Made by a program: the position numbers and the translations under genes. DNA of 64,000 nucleotides from Splendidivirga corallicola (GTDB lineage: Bacteria; Bacteroidota; Bacteroidia; Cytophagales; Cyclobacteriaceae). Of this stretch, positions 53,068-61,071 are shown piece after piece. Under the pieces are notes generated by a model. That model ran no database searches. It was not told the origin of the DNA and saw only the letters and a program-made list of their open reading frames with translations. Numbering within the stretch: the first letter of the stretch is position 1; every line of letters begins with the position of its first letter. Where the stretch lies: positions 186,001-250,000 of the forward strand of contig JAUJEA010000011.1 of the NCBI GenBank assembly GCA_030442035.1, written 5' to 3'.

Positions 53068-53205
53068 ATGAAAAAGAATTTAGCAACTTTAGTAAATCTC
53101 GGAAGATCACTGGTGAAAAAGACCAAAGAGCATTTTCTTAATTTTAATCCACTTTTCAACGTACAGTACAGCAAGTGTTGTTGTTACTGTTGTTGCTGTT
53201 GCTAA
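53068..53205 (+). CDS. Cysteine-rich leader peptide 1 (candidate Cys sensor)
   Basis: This 45-codon ORF starts at the ATG at 53068, 10 bases after the riboswitch, and ends in TAA at 53203-53205. The product is a 36-residue basic/amphipathic sequence followed by SKCCCYCCCCC, with eight cysteines in the last nine residues. The cysteine run ends exactly at the stop. No known family matches by eye. Its place ahead of sulfur genes suggests that ribosome stalling at Cys codons regulates the operon. A metal-binding or modified peptide is the alternative. Confidence 0.7.
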   Translation: MKKNLATLVNLGRSLVKKTKEHFLNFNPLFNVQYSKCCCYCCCCC

Positions 53206-53221
53206 TTGACACATGTCCTCC

Positions 53222-53263
53222 TGGGTATGATCAAGAGAGAAAAGCAAAAATAAGGTCAGCCCA
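53222..53263 (+). promoter_or_regulatory. Weak hairpin between leader 1 and the ferredoxin gene
   Basis: TGGG and GATC (53222-53232) can pair with GGTC and CCCA (53254-53263) around an A-rich loop. It is followed by A's and not by T's, so it is not a standard terminator. A second small stem (TTTAATCC / GGATTAAA, 53294-53319) lies just before the ferredoxin ATG. Confidence 0.3.
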
Positions 53264-53340
53264 AAAATTTCACATTTTACATCTTGAACAACATTTAATC
53301 CAAAATCATTGGGATTAAAACATAAATAAAAGACGAACAT

Positions 53341-53688
53341 ATGGCTATAATGATAACAGATGAGTGCATAAATTGTGGGGCATGTGAGCCGGAATGCCCA
53401 AACACCGCAATTTATGAAGGAGGTGCCGAATGGGCCTGGTCAGACGGGACAGATTTGAAGGAAGTAACACTGGAAAATGGTGATGTAGTGGACGCAAATG
53501 AAAGAAATGAACCTATTTCAGACGAGTTCTACTATATCGTTTCCGGAAAATGTACGGAGTGTACAGGGTTTCATGAAGAACCACAATGTGCTGCTGTTTG
53601 CCCAGTTGATTGCTGTGTGGAAGATCCGGATCATGAAGAGTCACAAGAAGCACTTATGGCTAAAAAGGAGCAATTGCATTTGAACTAG
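53341..53688 (+). CDS. 4Fe-4S dicluster ferredoxin
   Basis: The 115-residue protein carries two cluster motifs: Cys9, 12, 15, 19 (CINCGACEPECP) and Cys71, 74, 83, 87 (CTECTGFHEEPQCAAVCP), the latter with the extended spacing of the YfhL/Alvin type. An acidic insert separates them. As the first standard gene of the operon, it is a plausible electron donor to the sulfite reductase or APS reductase encoded downstream. Confidence 0.93.
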   Translation: MAIMITDECINCGACEPECPNTAIYEGGAEWAWSDGTDLKEVTLENGDVVDANERNEPISDEFYYIVSGKCTECTGFHEEPQCAAVCPVDCCVEDPDHEESQEALMAKKEQLHLN

Positions 53689-53706
53689 AGATAAAAATCA
53701 GAACGC

Positions 53707-54894
53707 ATGAATTTTGAGACACAGGCAATAAGAACACAAAATGATAATTCATTGTACAGGGAGCATTCCACTCCCATCTACATGACATCAAGCTTTGTGT
53801 TTGAAAATGCCGAAGAAGCCAGGGCCTTGTTCGCCGATGAAATTGAGGGCAATATTTACACGCGCTATTCCAATCCAACCAATAACGAGTTCGTTGAAAA
53901 ACTTTGCCTGATGGAAGGCACGGAGGATGGCATAGCCACGGCTTCAGGTATGGCGGCCATGTTCTCAAGTATCGCTGCGTTGGTGGAAAGTGGGGATCAC
54001 ATTTTGGCATGTCGTTCTGTTTTTGGTTCTACACATCAAATTCTGACTAAGATCCTTCCAAAATGGGGAATCAGCCATACATATGCTGATATCAATAAAC
54101 CGGAGGAATGGGAAAATCTCATTCAGAAGAATACTAAAATGATCTTCGTAGAGACACCTTCCAATCCGGGTTTGGATCTGTTGGATTTGGAGTGGTTGGG
54201 TAAATTGGCCAATAAACACAATTTGATACTCAATGTTGATAATTGTTTTGCTACACCATATTTGCAACAGCCTGCTAAATTCGGTGCTCATATTGTTACA
54301 CATTCCGCCACCAAGTTCATAGATGGGCAAGGCAGAACAATTGGTGGAGCCATTCTGGGAAGCAAGGAGCTGATCCAAGAGATCCGTTTCTTTGCCAGAC
54401 ACTCCGGGCCTGCATTGTCTCCATTCAATGGATGGTTACTTTCCAAAAGCCTTGAAACATTGGCAGTCAGGATGGAAAAGCATTGTGAAAATGCTTTGAA
54501 AATAGCAGAATACCTGGATAATCACCAGGAATTGGAATTGGTGAAATATCCATTTCTTAAGTCGCATCCAAAATATGAATTGGCTAAAAAACAAATGAAG
54601 CATGGAGGTGGTTTGTTGACCTTTGTGGTCAAAGGAGGTTTGGAAAGAGGAAGAAACTTTTTGGACAATTTGAAACTGCTTTCTTTGACACCAAACCTTG
54701 GTGATACCAGAACTACAGTTACACATCCTGCTTCTACCACACATTCAAAGCTCACCGATGAAGAGCGTCTCGAAGTGGGTATAGTTCCGGGATTGGTAAG
54801 AATTTCTGTCGGACTTGAAAATGTCAATGACATCTTAGAAGATATAGAAAATGCCCTAAGGGCCTCTAAAATAAAAGAAGCAGAATTGATTTAA
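53707..54894 (+). CDS. metZ: O-succinylhomoserine sulfhydrylase-like PLP enzyme
   Basis: The 395-residue Cys/Met-metabolism PLP enzyme has the PLP Lys203 in THSATKFIDGQGRTIGGA and Tyr/Arg phosphate residues in YTRYSNPTNNEFVEKL. The N-terminal IRTQNDNSLYREHSTPIYMT is typical of MetZ. It would add sulfide to O-succinyl- or O-acetylhomoserine to make homocysteine, linking the sulfide made by the downstream genes to methionine. Cystathionine gamma-synthase is less likely. The second leader ORF starts 1 base after its stop. Confidence 0.88.
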   Translation: MNFETQAIRTQNDNSLYREHSTPIYMTSSFVFENAEEARALFADEIEGNIYTRYSNPTNNEFVEKLCLMEGTEDGIATASGMAAMFSSIAALVESGDHILACRSVFGSTHQILTKILPKWGISHTYADINKPEEWENLIQKNTKMIFVETPSNPGLDLLDLEWLGKLANKHNLILNVDNCFATPYLQQPAKFGAHIVTHSATKFIDGQGRTIGGAILGSKELIQEIRFFARHSGPALSPFNGWLLSKSLETLAVRMEKHCENALKIAEYLDNHQELELVKYPFLKSHPKYELAKKQMKHGGGLLTFVVKGGLERGRNFLDNLKLLSLTPNLGDTRTTVTHPASTTHSKLTDEERLEVGIVPGLVRISVGLENVNDILEDIENALRASKIKEAELI

Positions 54895-54895
54895 T

Positions 54896-55012
54896 ATGCA
54901 TGCAAAGAATATCCATATGATTTATAAACTATTCAATAGGTGCTGTTATGTCTGTTGTTGCTGTTGCATGTGTTGTAAAAACTATTGCTACGTCCGTATG
55001 GGTAATTCATGA
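54896..55012 (+). CDS. Cysteine-rich leader peptide 2 (candidate Cys-responsive attenuator)
   Basis: This 38-codon ORF starts at ATG 54896, one base after the metZ stop, and ends in TGA at 55010-55012. It has ten cysteines, nine of them within CCYVCCCCCMCC (residues 16-27), then KNYCYV. An inner ATG at 54917 is an alternative start. A strong terminator lies 20 bases after its stop and the sulfite reductase gene 97 bases after it. This is the classical leader-peptide layout: abundant Cys-tRNA gives termination, scarcity gives read-through. Confidence 0.78.
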   Translation: MHAKNIHMIYKLFNRCCYVCCCCCMCCKNYCYVRMGNS

Positions 55013-55050
55013 AGATATTTCGATGAATGAAGAAAGCCTCAGCGGATGTA
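54989..55050 (+). promoter_or_regulatory. Candidate antiterminator stem
   Basis: TACGTCCG (54989-54996) can pair with CGGATGTA (55043-55050) with one G-U wobble. The second arm covers the top of the terminator stem and its loop, so the two folds compete. A ribosome stalled at the Cys cluster would leave the first arm free; one reaching the stop codon at 55012 would cover it. Confidence 0.45.
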
Positions 55051-55067
55051 CACGCTGAGGCTTTTTT
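55033..55067 (+). terminator. Strong intrinsic terminator ahead of the sulfite reductase gene
   Basis: AAAGCCTCAGCG (55033-55044) and CGCTGAGGCTTT (55053-55064) form a perfect 12-bp stem with an eight-base loop, followed by TTT. It stands within the operon and 43 bases before the next ATG, which only makes sense as a regulated (attenuator) terminator or as the end of one operon before a separate promoter. Confidence 0.93.
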
Positions 55068-55109
55068 ATTAAAAACGATATAAGAACTAAAAAAATAAAA
55101 CATAAGAAA

Positions 55110-57269
55110 ATGACAACAATTTCACTAGAGAATGTCTCAAAAGAAGCTAAAAAGGACATTATTGAGCTTCAGGAAAAAATTGAGAAATTCAAGAAAGGCA
55201 AGATTCTGGAGGAACGATTCAAAGCCTATCGTTTGACAAGAGGTGTTTATGGCCAGAGACAACTGGGCGTTCAAATGTTTCGTTTGAAGATCCCTTATGG
55301 TAAAATAACCACCGATCAGTTAATCCGGGTAGCTGAAATTTCTGAAGAGTATACCAATGGAAATCTTCATGCTACTACAAGACAAAACTTTCAAATGCAC
55401 TACGTCAAGCTTGAAGATTCGCCGGAGATCTGGACAAAACTGGAAGAGGCGGGTGTTACTGCCCGGGAGGCTTGTGGAAATACAGTTAGAAATGTTACCG
55501 CTTCGGCATTGGCTGGTATTGATCCCGAAGAACCCTTTGATGTGGCTCCTTACGCCGAAGAGTTGTTCCAGTATTTTCTGAGAAACCCAATTTGCCAGGA
55601 TATGGGAAGGAAAATCAAGATAGCTTTCTCTTCAAGTGAAAAAGACAGTGCTTTCACTTATATCCATGACTTTGGTTTTATTCCAAGAGTAAAGACCGAA
55701 AATGGCCAAGAGGTTCGAGGCTTTAAAGTGCTGGTTGGTGGTGGACTAGGTGCACAATCTATTATTGCCCCTACTGCATTCGAATTTCTTCAGGAAGATC
55801 AGTTGATCCCATTTACCGAAGCTGCTATCCGCGTCTTCGATCGCTATGGAGAAAGAGAGAAGAGAGGAAAAGCGAGGCTGAAATTTTTAATAGAAGAAAA
55901 ACGAGGTTTGGGGCTAGAGAAATTTCTGGAGCTTGTTGAAGAAGAAAGAAAAGCAATTCCAAACAAATCATATACGATCAATAGGGATATCATTGGGGAA
56001 ACAGTAGTTCCTGATGCTGTAAATACTCCTGAAGTAGAAATTACAGAAAAGGCAAAATATGAGCAATGGCTTCAAACAAATGTATTTGAACAAAAGCAAA
56101 AAGACTTTTATGGTGTTCATATCAAACTGTTGTTAGGAAACATTTCAAGTGAAAAAGCTAAAGAGCTGGCTGCTGTTGTAAAAGAATTGGCAGCTGATGA
56201 CATCCGCATTACAATTAATCAGGGATTGCTCCTGAAGTTTGTTCGAAAGGAAAGCCTGCCATACCTTTTCTATCGTTTGAATCATTTAAATCTTGCTGAT
56301 ACAGGATTTGGAACTATCGCGGATGTCACAGCTTGTCCTGGTACTGATACTTGTAATCTGGGTGTGACCAACAGCACAGGTGCGGCAGTTGAAATTGAGA
56401 AAGTTATCAGAGATGAGTTTCCTCATTTGATCGCTGACTCGAATATCAATATCAAGATCAGTGGTTGTATGAATTCATGTGGGCAGCATATGATCGCCAA
56501 CATTGGATTTCATGGAAGTTCGATTAAAAACGGAGCGTTGATAGTCCCTGCATTGCAAGTGGTAATAGGCGGTGGCATAGATCCGGAAGGGAAAGGTTTT
56601 ATTGCTGATAAAGTGATCAAACTACCTACCAAAAAAATTCCGGATGCTTTGAGGATTCTGTTGCACGATTATGAAGAAAACACTCAGGAAGGTGAATATT
56701 TCAATGACTATTATCAACGTCAGGGTAAGATATACTTCTATGATTTATTAAAATCATTGGGAGATCTTACTGCACTTGAAAAAACCGATTACATTGATTG
56801 GGGACATTCAGAGCAATTCATTCCGGAAATCGGAACCGGTGAATGTGCCGGTGTAAGCTACGATGTGGTAAGCACCATTATCACCGATGCTGAAGAAAAA
56901 TTGTATTATGCCAACGAGGCATTCGCTGAAAACAAGTATTCCGATTCTATTTACAATAGTTACAATACATTCGTTGTCGGGGCAAAAGCGCTTCTATTAA
57001 GTAAGGATGTTAATTGTAATACACACATTGGAATCATCAGGGATTTTGATATCCATTTTTATCAGACCGGAGAAATTCAATTGGATCAAAACTTCGAAAG
57101 CCTGACACTTCAGATTAATAAAAATGATCCGACGGAAGCGTTTGCTAAAGCCTATCTGGCTCAGGCAGAGGATTTCCTGCAAAAGGTTAAAGAGATAAGA
57201 AAAGGTCAGATTGAAGCATCGGGTACAGATGAGGAGAAACTGGTCATCAACAATTTTTACAAAGCTTAG
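55110..57269 (+). CDS. Assimilatory sulfite (nitrite) reductase with HEPN-like C-terminus
   Basis: The siroheme enzyme makes sulfide from sulfite with six electrons. The two half-domains are visible, and the siroheme/4Fe-4S ligands are Cys409, Cys415 (CPGTDTCNLG) and Cys453, Cys457 (GCMNSCGQH). FKAYRLTRGVYGQRQ and NGNLHATTRQNFQMHYV are N-terminal family motifs. The last 130 residues (about 590-705) are an additional all-helical HEPN-like domain (AEEKLYYANEAFAENKYSDS). Operon context favours sulfite over nitrite. It is 719 residues. Confidence 0.9.
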   Translation: MTTISLENVSKEAKKDIIELQEKIEKFKKGKILEERFKAYRLTRGVYGQRQLGVQMFRLKIPYGKITTDQLIRVAEISEEYTNGNLHATTRQNFQMHYVKLEDSPEIWTKLEEAGVTAREACGNTVRNVTASALAGIDPEEPFDVAPYAEELFQYFLRNPICQDMGRKIKIAFSSSEKDSAFTYIHDFGFIPRVKTENGQEVRGFKVLVGGGLGAQSIIAPTAFEFLQEDQLIPFTEAAIRVFDRYGEREKRGKARLKFLIEEKRGLGLEKFLELVEEERKAIPNKSYTINRDIIGETVVPDAVNTPEVEITEKAKYEQWLQTNVFEQKQKDFYGVHIKLLLGNISSEKAKELAAVVKELAADDIRITINQGLLLKFVRKESLPYLFYRLNHLNLADTGFGTIADVTACPGTDTCNLGVTNSTGAAVEIEKVIRDEFPHLIADSNINIKISGCMNSCGQHMIANIGFHGSSIKNGALIVPALQVVIGGGIDPEGKGFIADKVIKLPTKKIPDALRILLHDYEENTQEGEYFNDYYQRQGKIYFYDLLKSLGDLTALEKTDYIDWGHSEQFIPEIGTGECAGVSYDVVSTIITDAEEKLYYANEAFAENKYSDSIYNSYNTFVVGAKALLLSKDVNCNTHIGIIRDFDIHFYQTGEIQLDQNFESLTLQINKNDPTEAFAKAYLAQAEDFLQKVKEIRKGQIEASGTDEEKLVINNFYKA

Positions 57270-57272
57270 AAG

Positions 57273-58034
57273 ATGAAAGCAAAACTAACATTGGTAGGTG
57301 CAGGGCCTGGAGATCCGGAACTGATTACACTAAAAGGGGTAAAAGCATTGTCTTCAGCAGATGTAATTCTGTATGATGCACTGGTACACCCTGATTTATT
57401 AGAGCATGCTAAACCAACGGCTAAAAAGATCTATGTCGGAAAAAGATCCGGGAATCATAGCTATTCTCAGGATGAGATTAATCAGCTGATTGTTGATCAC
57501 GCATTATCCGATGGACATGTGGTACGACTGAAAGGTGGTGATCCATTCATTTTTGGTCGTGGTAAAGAAGAAATTGAGTACGCCGAAACATTCAACATAG
57601 CAACGGAAGTGGTGCTGGGTATTTCCAGCATCAACCTTCCCGGCTACTATGGCATACCGCTTACAAGGCGAGGCATTAACGAAAGTTTTTGGGTAGTTAC
57701 AGCTACTACCAGTGATGGCAAGCTCTCCAAGGATGCTGAACTTGTTGCCCAATCTTCCGCCACGGGTGTATTTCTAATGGGTCTCAAAAAGCTTAAAGAG
57801 ATCACAGAAGTTTATCAACGGCACGGTAAAGGCAACGTCTATGCGGCAATTATTTCTAAAGGCTCTTTGGAGGATGGCAAATTATTACTGGGCACAGTAG
57901 ATACGATCTACCAGCTCAAACAGCAAACCAAAGTAGCTTCACCAGCCATTATTGCTATTGGCGAAGCCGTTGGAACACATGAATATTTCTACGAGAATAT
58001 TCAAAACATCAATGAAAAACTGAAAGTCCTATGA
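57273..58034 (+). CDS. cobA: Uroporphyrinogen-III C-methyltransferase
   Basis: This 253-residue SUMT methylates uroporphyrinogen III twice to precorrin-2, the first step to siroheme. Motifs are LVGAGPGDPELITLKGVKAL, VVRLKGGDPFIFGRGKEE and GIPLTRRGI. The start is 3 bases after the sulfite reductase stop; the stop overlaps the next gene by 4 bases. Its place supplies cofactor for the upstream reductase. Confidence 0.95.
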   Translation: MKAKLTLVGAGPGDPELITLKGVKALSSADVILYDALVHPDLLEHAKPTAKKIYVGKRSGNHSYSQDEINQLIVDHALSDGHVVRLKGGDPFIFGRGKEEIEYAETFNIATEVVLGISSINLPGYYGIPLTRRGINESFWVVTATTSDGKLSKDAELVAQSSATGVFLMGLKKLKEITEVYQRHGKGNVYAAIISKGSLEDGKLLLGTVDTIYQLKQQTKVASPAIIAIGEAVGTHEYFYENIQNINEKLKVL

Positions 58035-58627
58035 ATCAAAAGAAGGCGCAGGGTAACGTGTTATTTCCTATATTCCTGAAAATAGATCAGTTACAGGTTC
58101 TTATTGTAGGGGGAGGGAACGTTGGATTGGAGAAATTGGAGGCATTGCTGAAAAATGATCCAAATGCACGTGTGAATCTTGTTGGTATTTCTATTAAAAA
58201 AGAAATTGTGGATCTGTCACATCAGCATCCTAATATTTCATTATCCGAAAGAGCCTTTCAAGAGCATGATTTGGAGGGGGTAGATGTGGCCATACTTGCC
58301 ACTGCGGATAGAAAGACTAACCTCGAAATCAAAAATCTGGCACGCGGGAGAAGAATACTCACTAACGTAGCTGACACACCGGACCTCTGCGATTTCTATT
58401 TAGGATCAACAGTCAAAAAGGGAGATTTAAAAATTGGTATATCTACCAATGGCACCTCTCCCACATTTGCTAAAAGATTTAGAGAAGTGTTGGAAGATAT
58501 TTTACCAGATGAAACCAATGCGTTACTTCAAAACCTGAGGGGTATCAGAGATAATTTAAAAGGTAATTTTTCCTACAAAGTGAAAAAGCTTAACGAAGTA
58601 ACATCATCACTGGTGAGCAATAAGTAA
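58031..58627 (+). CDS. Precorrin-2 dehydrogenase / sirohydrochlorin ferrochelatase
   Basis: The 198-residue protein is of the CysG N-terminal/Met8 type. It oxidises precorrin-2 with NAD and inserts iron to complete siroheme. The Rossmann motif is VLIVGGGNVGLEKLEALL (here QVLIVGGGNVGLEKLEALL). LTNVADTPDLCDFYLGSTVK and IGISTNGTSPTFAKRFRE follow. It is coupled to cobA by a 4-base overlap. Confidence 0.92.
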   Translation: MNQKKAQGNVLFPIFLKIDQLQVLIVGGGNVGLEKLEALLKNDPNARVNLVGISIKKEIVDLSHQHPNISLSERAFQEHDLEGVDVAILATADRKTNLEIKNLARGRRILTNVADTPDLCDFYLGSTVKKGDLKIGISTNGTSPTFAKRFREVLEDILPDETNALLQNLRGIRDNLKGNFSYKVKKLNEVTSSLVSNK

Positions 58628-58638
58628 ATGAGAATTCT

Positions 58639-59295
58639 ATGATTGATTATAATTTAATAAGTGATCATTATAAAACATTGTCCCCCAAAGAAAGACTGGA
58701 GGAACTGTTCAATGAATACGATCCTGAAAAGATATTGATGACCTCTTCTTTTGGAAGCACGTCGGTCATTTTGCTGCATCTGATCAGCCAGGTTCGCCCG
58801 AATCATCCGGTTTATTTCATTGATACCGGTTATCTTTTTGAAGAAACGGTGGCATATAAAGATTTACTGGCTGAAAAATTTAATTTGAATATACAAACAC
58901 TCAAAGCTTTGGATAACAGACACCGTTTCACCAAAGAAAATCAAAGCTGGAAATACAATAAAGATCTTTGCTGCTTCATTAACAAGGTCGATCCCGTCGA
59001 TCAGATCAAATCAAATTATGACATCTGGATCTCAGGGCTTTTAGGTTTTCAAAATGTCAATCGGCAAAACCTGAGAATCTTTGAACCAAAGGAAGACATT
59101 GTAAAGTTTCATCCAATTATTGATCTTTCAAAGGAAGACGTATCGCTTTATACGCATATCTATGATCTTCCAACAAACCCATTGGTGTTCAAAGGTTATG
59201 ACTCCATTGGCTGTACACATTGTACGCATAAAGGACAGGGTAGAGAGGGAAGATGGATCGACTCCAACAAAACGGAATGTGGGTTACATGTGTAG
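58639..59295 (+). CDS. cysH: Adenylyl-sulfate (APS) reductase-like protein
   Basis: The 218-residue protein is of the PAPS/APS reductase family. MTSSFGSTSVILLHLISQ forms the nucleotide loop. The double Cys in DLCCFINKVDP and the CTHC in IGCTHCTHKGQGREGRW would bind a 4Fe-4S cluster, indicating the APS (not PAPS) type. The catalytic Cys is in KTECGLHV at the C-terminus. It makes sulfite for the upstream reductase. The ATP sulfurylase genes are not in this window. Confidence 0.9.
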   Translation: MIDYNLISDHYKTLSPKERLEELFNEYDPEKILMTSSFGSTSVILLHLISQVRPNHPVYFIDTGYLFEETVAYKDLLAEKFNLNIQTLKALDNRHRFTKENQSWKYNKDLCCFINKVDPVDQIKSNYDIWISGLLGFQNVNRQNLRIFEPKEDIVKFHPIIDLSKEDVSLYTHIYDLPTNPLVFKGYDSIGCTHCTHKGQGREGRWIDSNKTECGLHV

Positions 59296-59302
59296 CTCCT
59301 CC

Positions 59303-60313
59303 CTACTTTTTACGATAATAATTTAAATCGAGATTGTCGGAGGTCTTAATCTCATCATCTTTATTGACAATGAGGCATTCGATGCCCTTGAGCTGATTGA
59401 TAAGGTTCAGGCCCTGTTTTTCTCCCAGAACAAAAACCGAAGTTGCCAAGGCATCAGCCAGTTCCGCATCAGGACAAATGATCGTAACACTTTTGGTTTC
59501 TGATACCGGGTAGCCTGTTCTGGGATCAATGATATGTGCATAACGTTTTCCGTCGAACATGACAAAGCGTTCATAATCTCCGGAAGTTACCACCGCCATT
59601 TCATTTATCGTAAGCCATGAAAATATCCCTTCCTTATCTTTAGGATTTGCAATACCAATTTGCCAATCAGAGCCATCTGCTTTTTTACCCCAGGCGATTA
59701 AATCTCCACCGGCATTTACCAAGCCATTTTGAATGCCAAGGCTAAGCATGATCGATTTGGCTTTGTTGGCTGCATAACCTTTTCCAATGGCTCCGAAACC
59801 TATTTTCATCCCTTTTTCTTTAAGGAACACTGTGCCTTTTTCAGGATCCAGCATGATGTTTTTAAAATCAATCCTGGCTACGGAGTTTTTGACCAGATCA
59901 GGGTCGGGTAATGTTTTCATGGAACCATCAAATTTCCAGATCTTGTCCATGGAAGCATAGGAAATATCAAAAGCACCGTCTGTGAGCGTGGATATTTTTT
60001 TCGCTCTATTGATTAAGTCAAAAAGCTCCTGATCAACCGCCACCGGTTTAATGCCGGCCTGACGATTCACCTCACTGGTTTGTGATGCCGGATCCCATGA
60101 GGAGATCAATTTTTCAATTCGACGGATTTCATCTATACCTGCTTTTACGGCTTGCACAGCCAAAGCTTCTTTTTCAGAAATCGCTGTGATCTCAAAACGT
60201 GAGCCCATCAGCTTCAGCACCTCGTGGTGGGTCTTAAGATTATCCTGCTGTTGGGACACAACAACAAAATTTAATTGAAGGAAAAAAAAGGAAAATATCA
60301 ATGTACACCTCAT
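59303..60313 (-). CDS. apbE: FAD:protein FMN transferase (ApbE)
   Basis: The 336-residue protein has a signal peptide (about 1-20) and the ApbE core: GFGAIGKGYAANKAKSIM, NAGGDLIAWG and HIIDPRTGYPVSE. It attaches FMN covalently to Thr/Ser of periplasmic proteins such as NqrC/RnfG-type subunits. It is convergent with the APS reductase gene with 7 bases between stops. Confidence 0.93.
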   Translation of the reverse strand: MRCTLIFSFFFLQLNFVVVSQQQDNLKTHHEVLKLMGSRFEITAISEKEALAVQAVKAGIDEIRRIEKLISSWDPASQTSEVNRQAGIKPVAVDQELFDLINRAKKISTLTDGAFDISYASMDKIWKFDGSMKTLPDPDLVKNSVARIDFKNIMLDPEKGTVFLKEKGMKIGFGAIGKGYAANKAKSIMLSLGIQNGLVNAGGDLIAWGKKADGSDWQIGIANPKDKEGIFSWLTINEMAVVTSGDYERFVMFDGKRYAHIIDPRTGYPVSETKSVTIICPDAELADALATSVFVLGEKQGLNLINQLKGIECLIVNKDDEIKTSDNLDLNYYRKK

Positions 60314-60425
60314 AATAGAAATCTACGAACCCGATTGCTATTGTTTATTTTACATGGTCCCAAGCTTTCGGATTTCAGTTTGCTATGCGTTGTTTTTGCT
60401 ATATTATAGATCAGATAAGGGATGC

Positions 60426-60542
60426 TAATTTTGAATTACGAATTTCAAATGACGAATTACGGTTAACAACGAAACTTTCCTACTTCAACACTTCAGCTCA
60501 GTTGTATGATAGCCAAACTGCTGAAAGCCGAGACCTAATAGC
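60426..60542 (+). repeat. Composite intergenic repeat (families B, A and E)
   Basis: Between apbE and the TrmH-type gene lie a B unit (60426-60464, AATTACGAATTTCAAATGAC), an A unit (60475-60500, CTTCAACACTTCAGC) and an E unit (60521-60542, CTGAAAGCCGAGACCTAAT), in that order. The E unit runs into the 3' end of the minus-strand methylase gene. Confidence 0.6.
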
Positions 60543-61071
60543 TAAATACCGTTTTACAATAATGATCCCAAACAACAATCCCGACACTCACTGAAATATT
60601 TAACGAATGTTTTGTGCCAAATTGTGGAATTTCCAGGCACATATCTGAAATATTGATCACCTCATCGTCCACACCAAAAACTTCATTCCCAAAAACAAAG
60701 CAATACTTCTCCTTTAGATTTGGTTGGTAGTCATTGAGCATGATGCTTTCATCGGCTTGTTCTATGGATACTATCGTGTAACCATCCTCTTTGAGTTGCT
60801 TGATCAGTGTCAAAGTACTTTCAACATGTTCCCAGGTAACCGAATCAGTGGCGCCCAAAGCCGTTTTATTAATTTCTCTATGAGGCGGTTTTCCGGTGAT
60901 GCCACATAAATAAATTTTGTCTATACAAAAAGCATCCGAAGTCCTGAATGCAGATCCTACATTATTTAAACTACGAACGTTATCCAATACAATTACTAAA
61001 GGAATTTTTTTCTTATTTTTGAATTCATCGATGGAAATTCTGTCAAGCTCTTCGTTCCGGAGTTTTCTCAT
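60535..61071 (-). CDS. SpoU/TrmH-family RNA 2'-O-methyltransferase
   Basis: The 178-residue protein has the SPOUT motifs VVLDNVRSLNNVGSAFRTS (motif 1), YCFVFGNEVFGVDDEVI (motif 2) and IPQFGTKHSLNISVSVGIV (motif 3). It lacks an N-terminal rRNA-binding extension, so it resembles the TrmL-type tRNA methylases. The exact target nucleotide is unknown. It is divergent from mutS with 71 bases between. Confidence 0.9.
   Translation of the reverse strand: MRKLRNEELDRISIDEFKNKKKIPLVIVLDNVRSLNNVGSAFRTSDAFCIDKIYLCGITGKPPHREINKTALGATDSVTWEHVESTLTLIKQLKEDGYTIVSIEQADESIMLNDYQPNLKEKYCFVFGNEVFGVDDEVINISDMCLEIPQFGTKHSLNISVSVGIVVWDHYCKTVFSY

Noticed and set aside
53171-53205. The TGT/TGC run as a simple trinucleotide repeat rather than a coding cysteine run
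   Set aside because: A second, non-identical Cys cluster occurs in frame at 54941-54988 in the same operon, each within a short ATG-to-stop frame; coding use is the better explanation.
54896-55012. The Cys-rich peptides as metallothioneins or RiPP precursors
   Set aside because: No maturation enzyme, transporter or metal regulator is nearby, and both lie directly ahead of sulfur genes; kept only as an alternative.
60385-60594. A 69-codon plus-strand ORF between apbE and the TrmH-type gene
   Set aside because: It is made of the dispersed repeat units B, A and E and runs into the 3' end of the methylase gene, so it is not a plausible protein.
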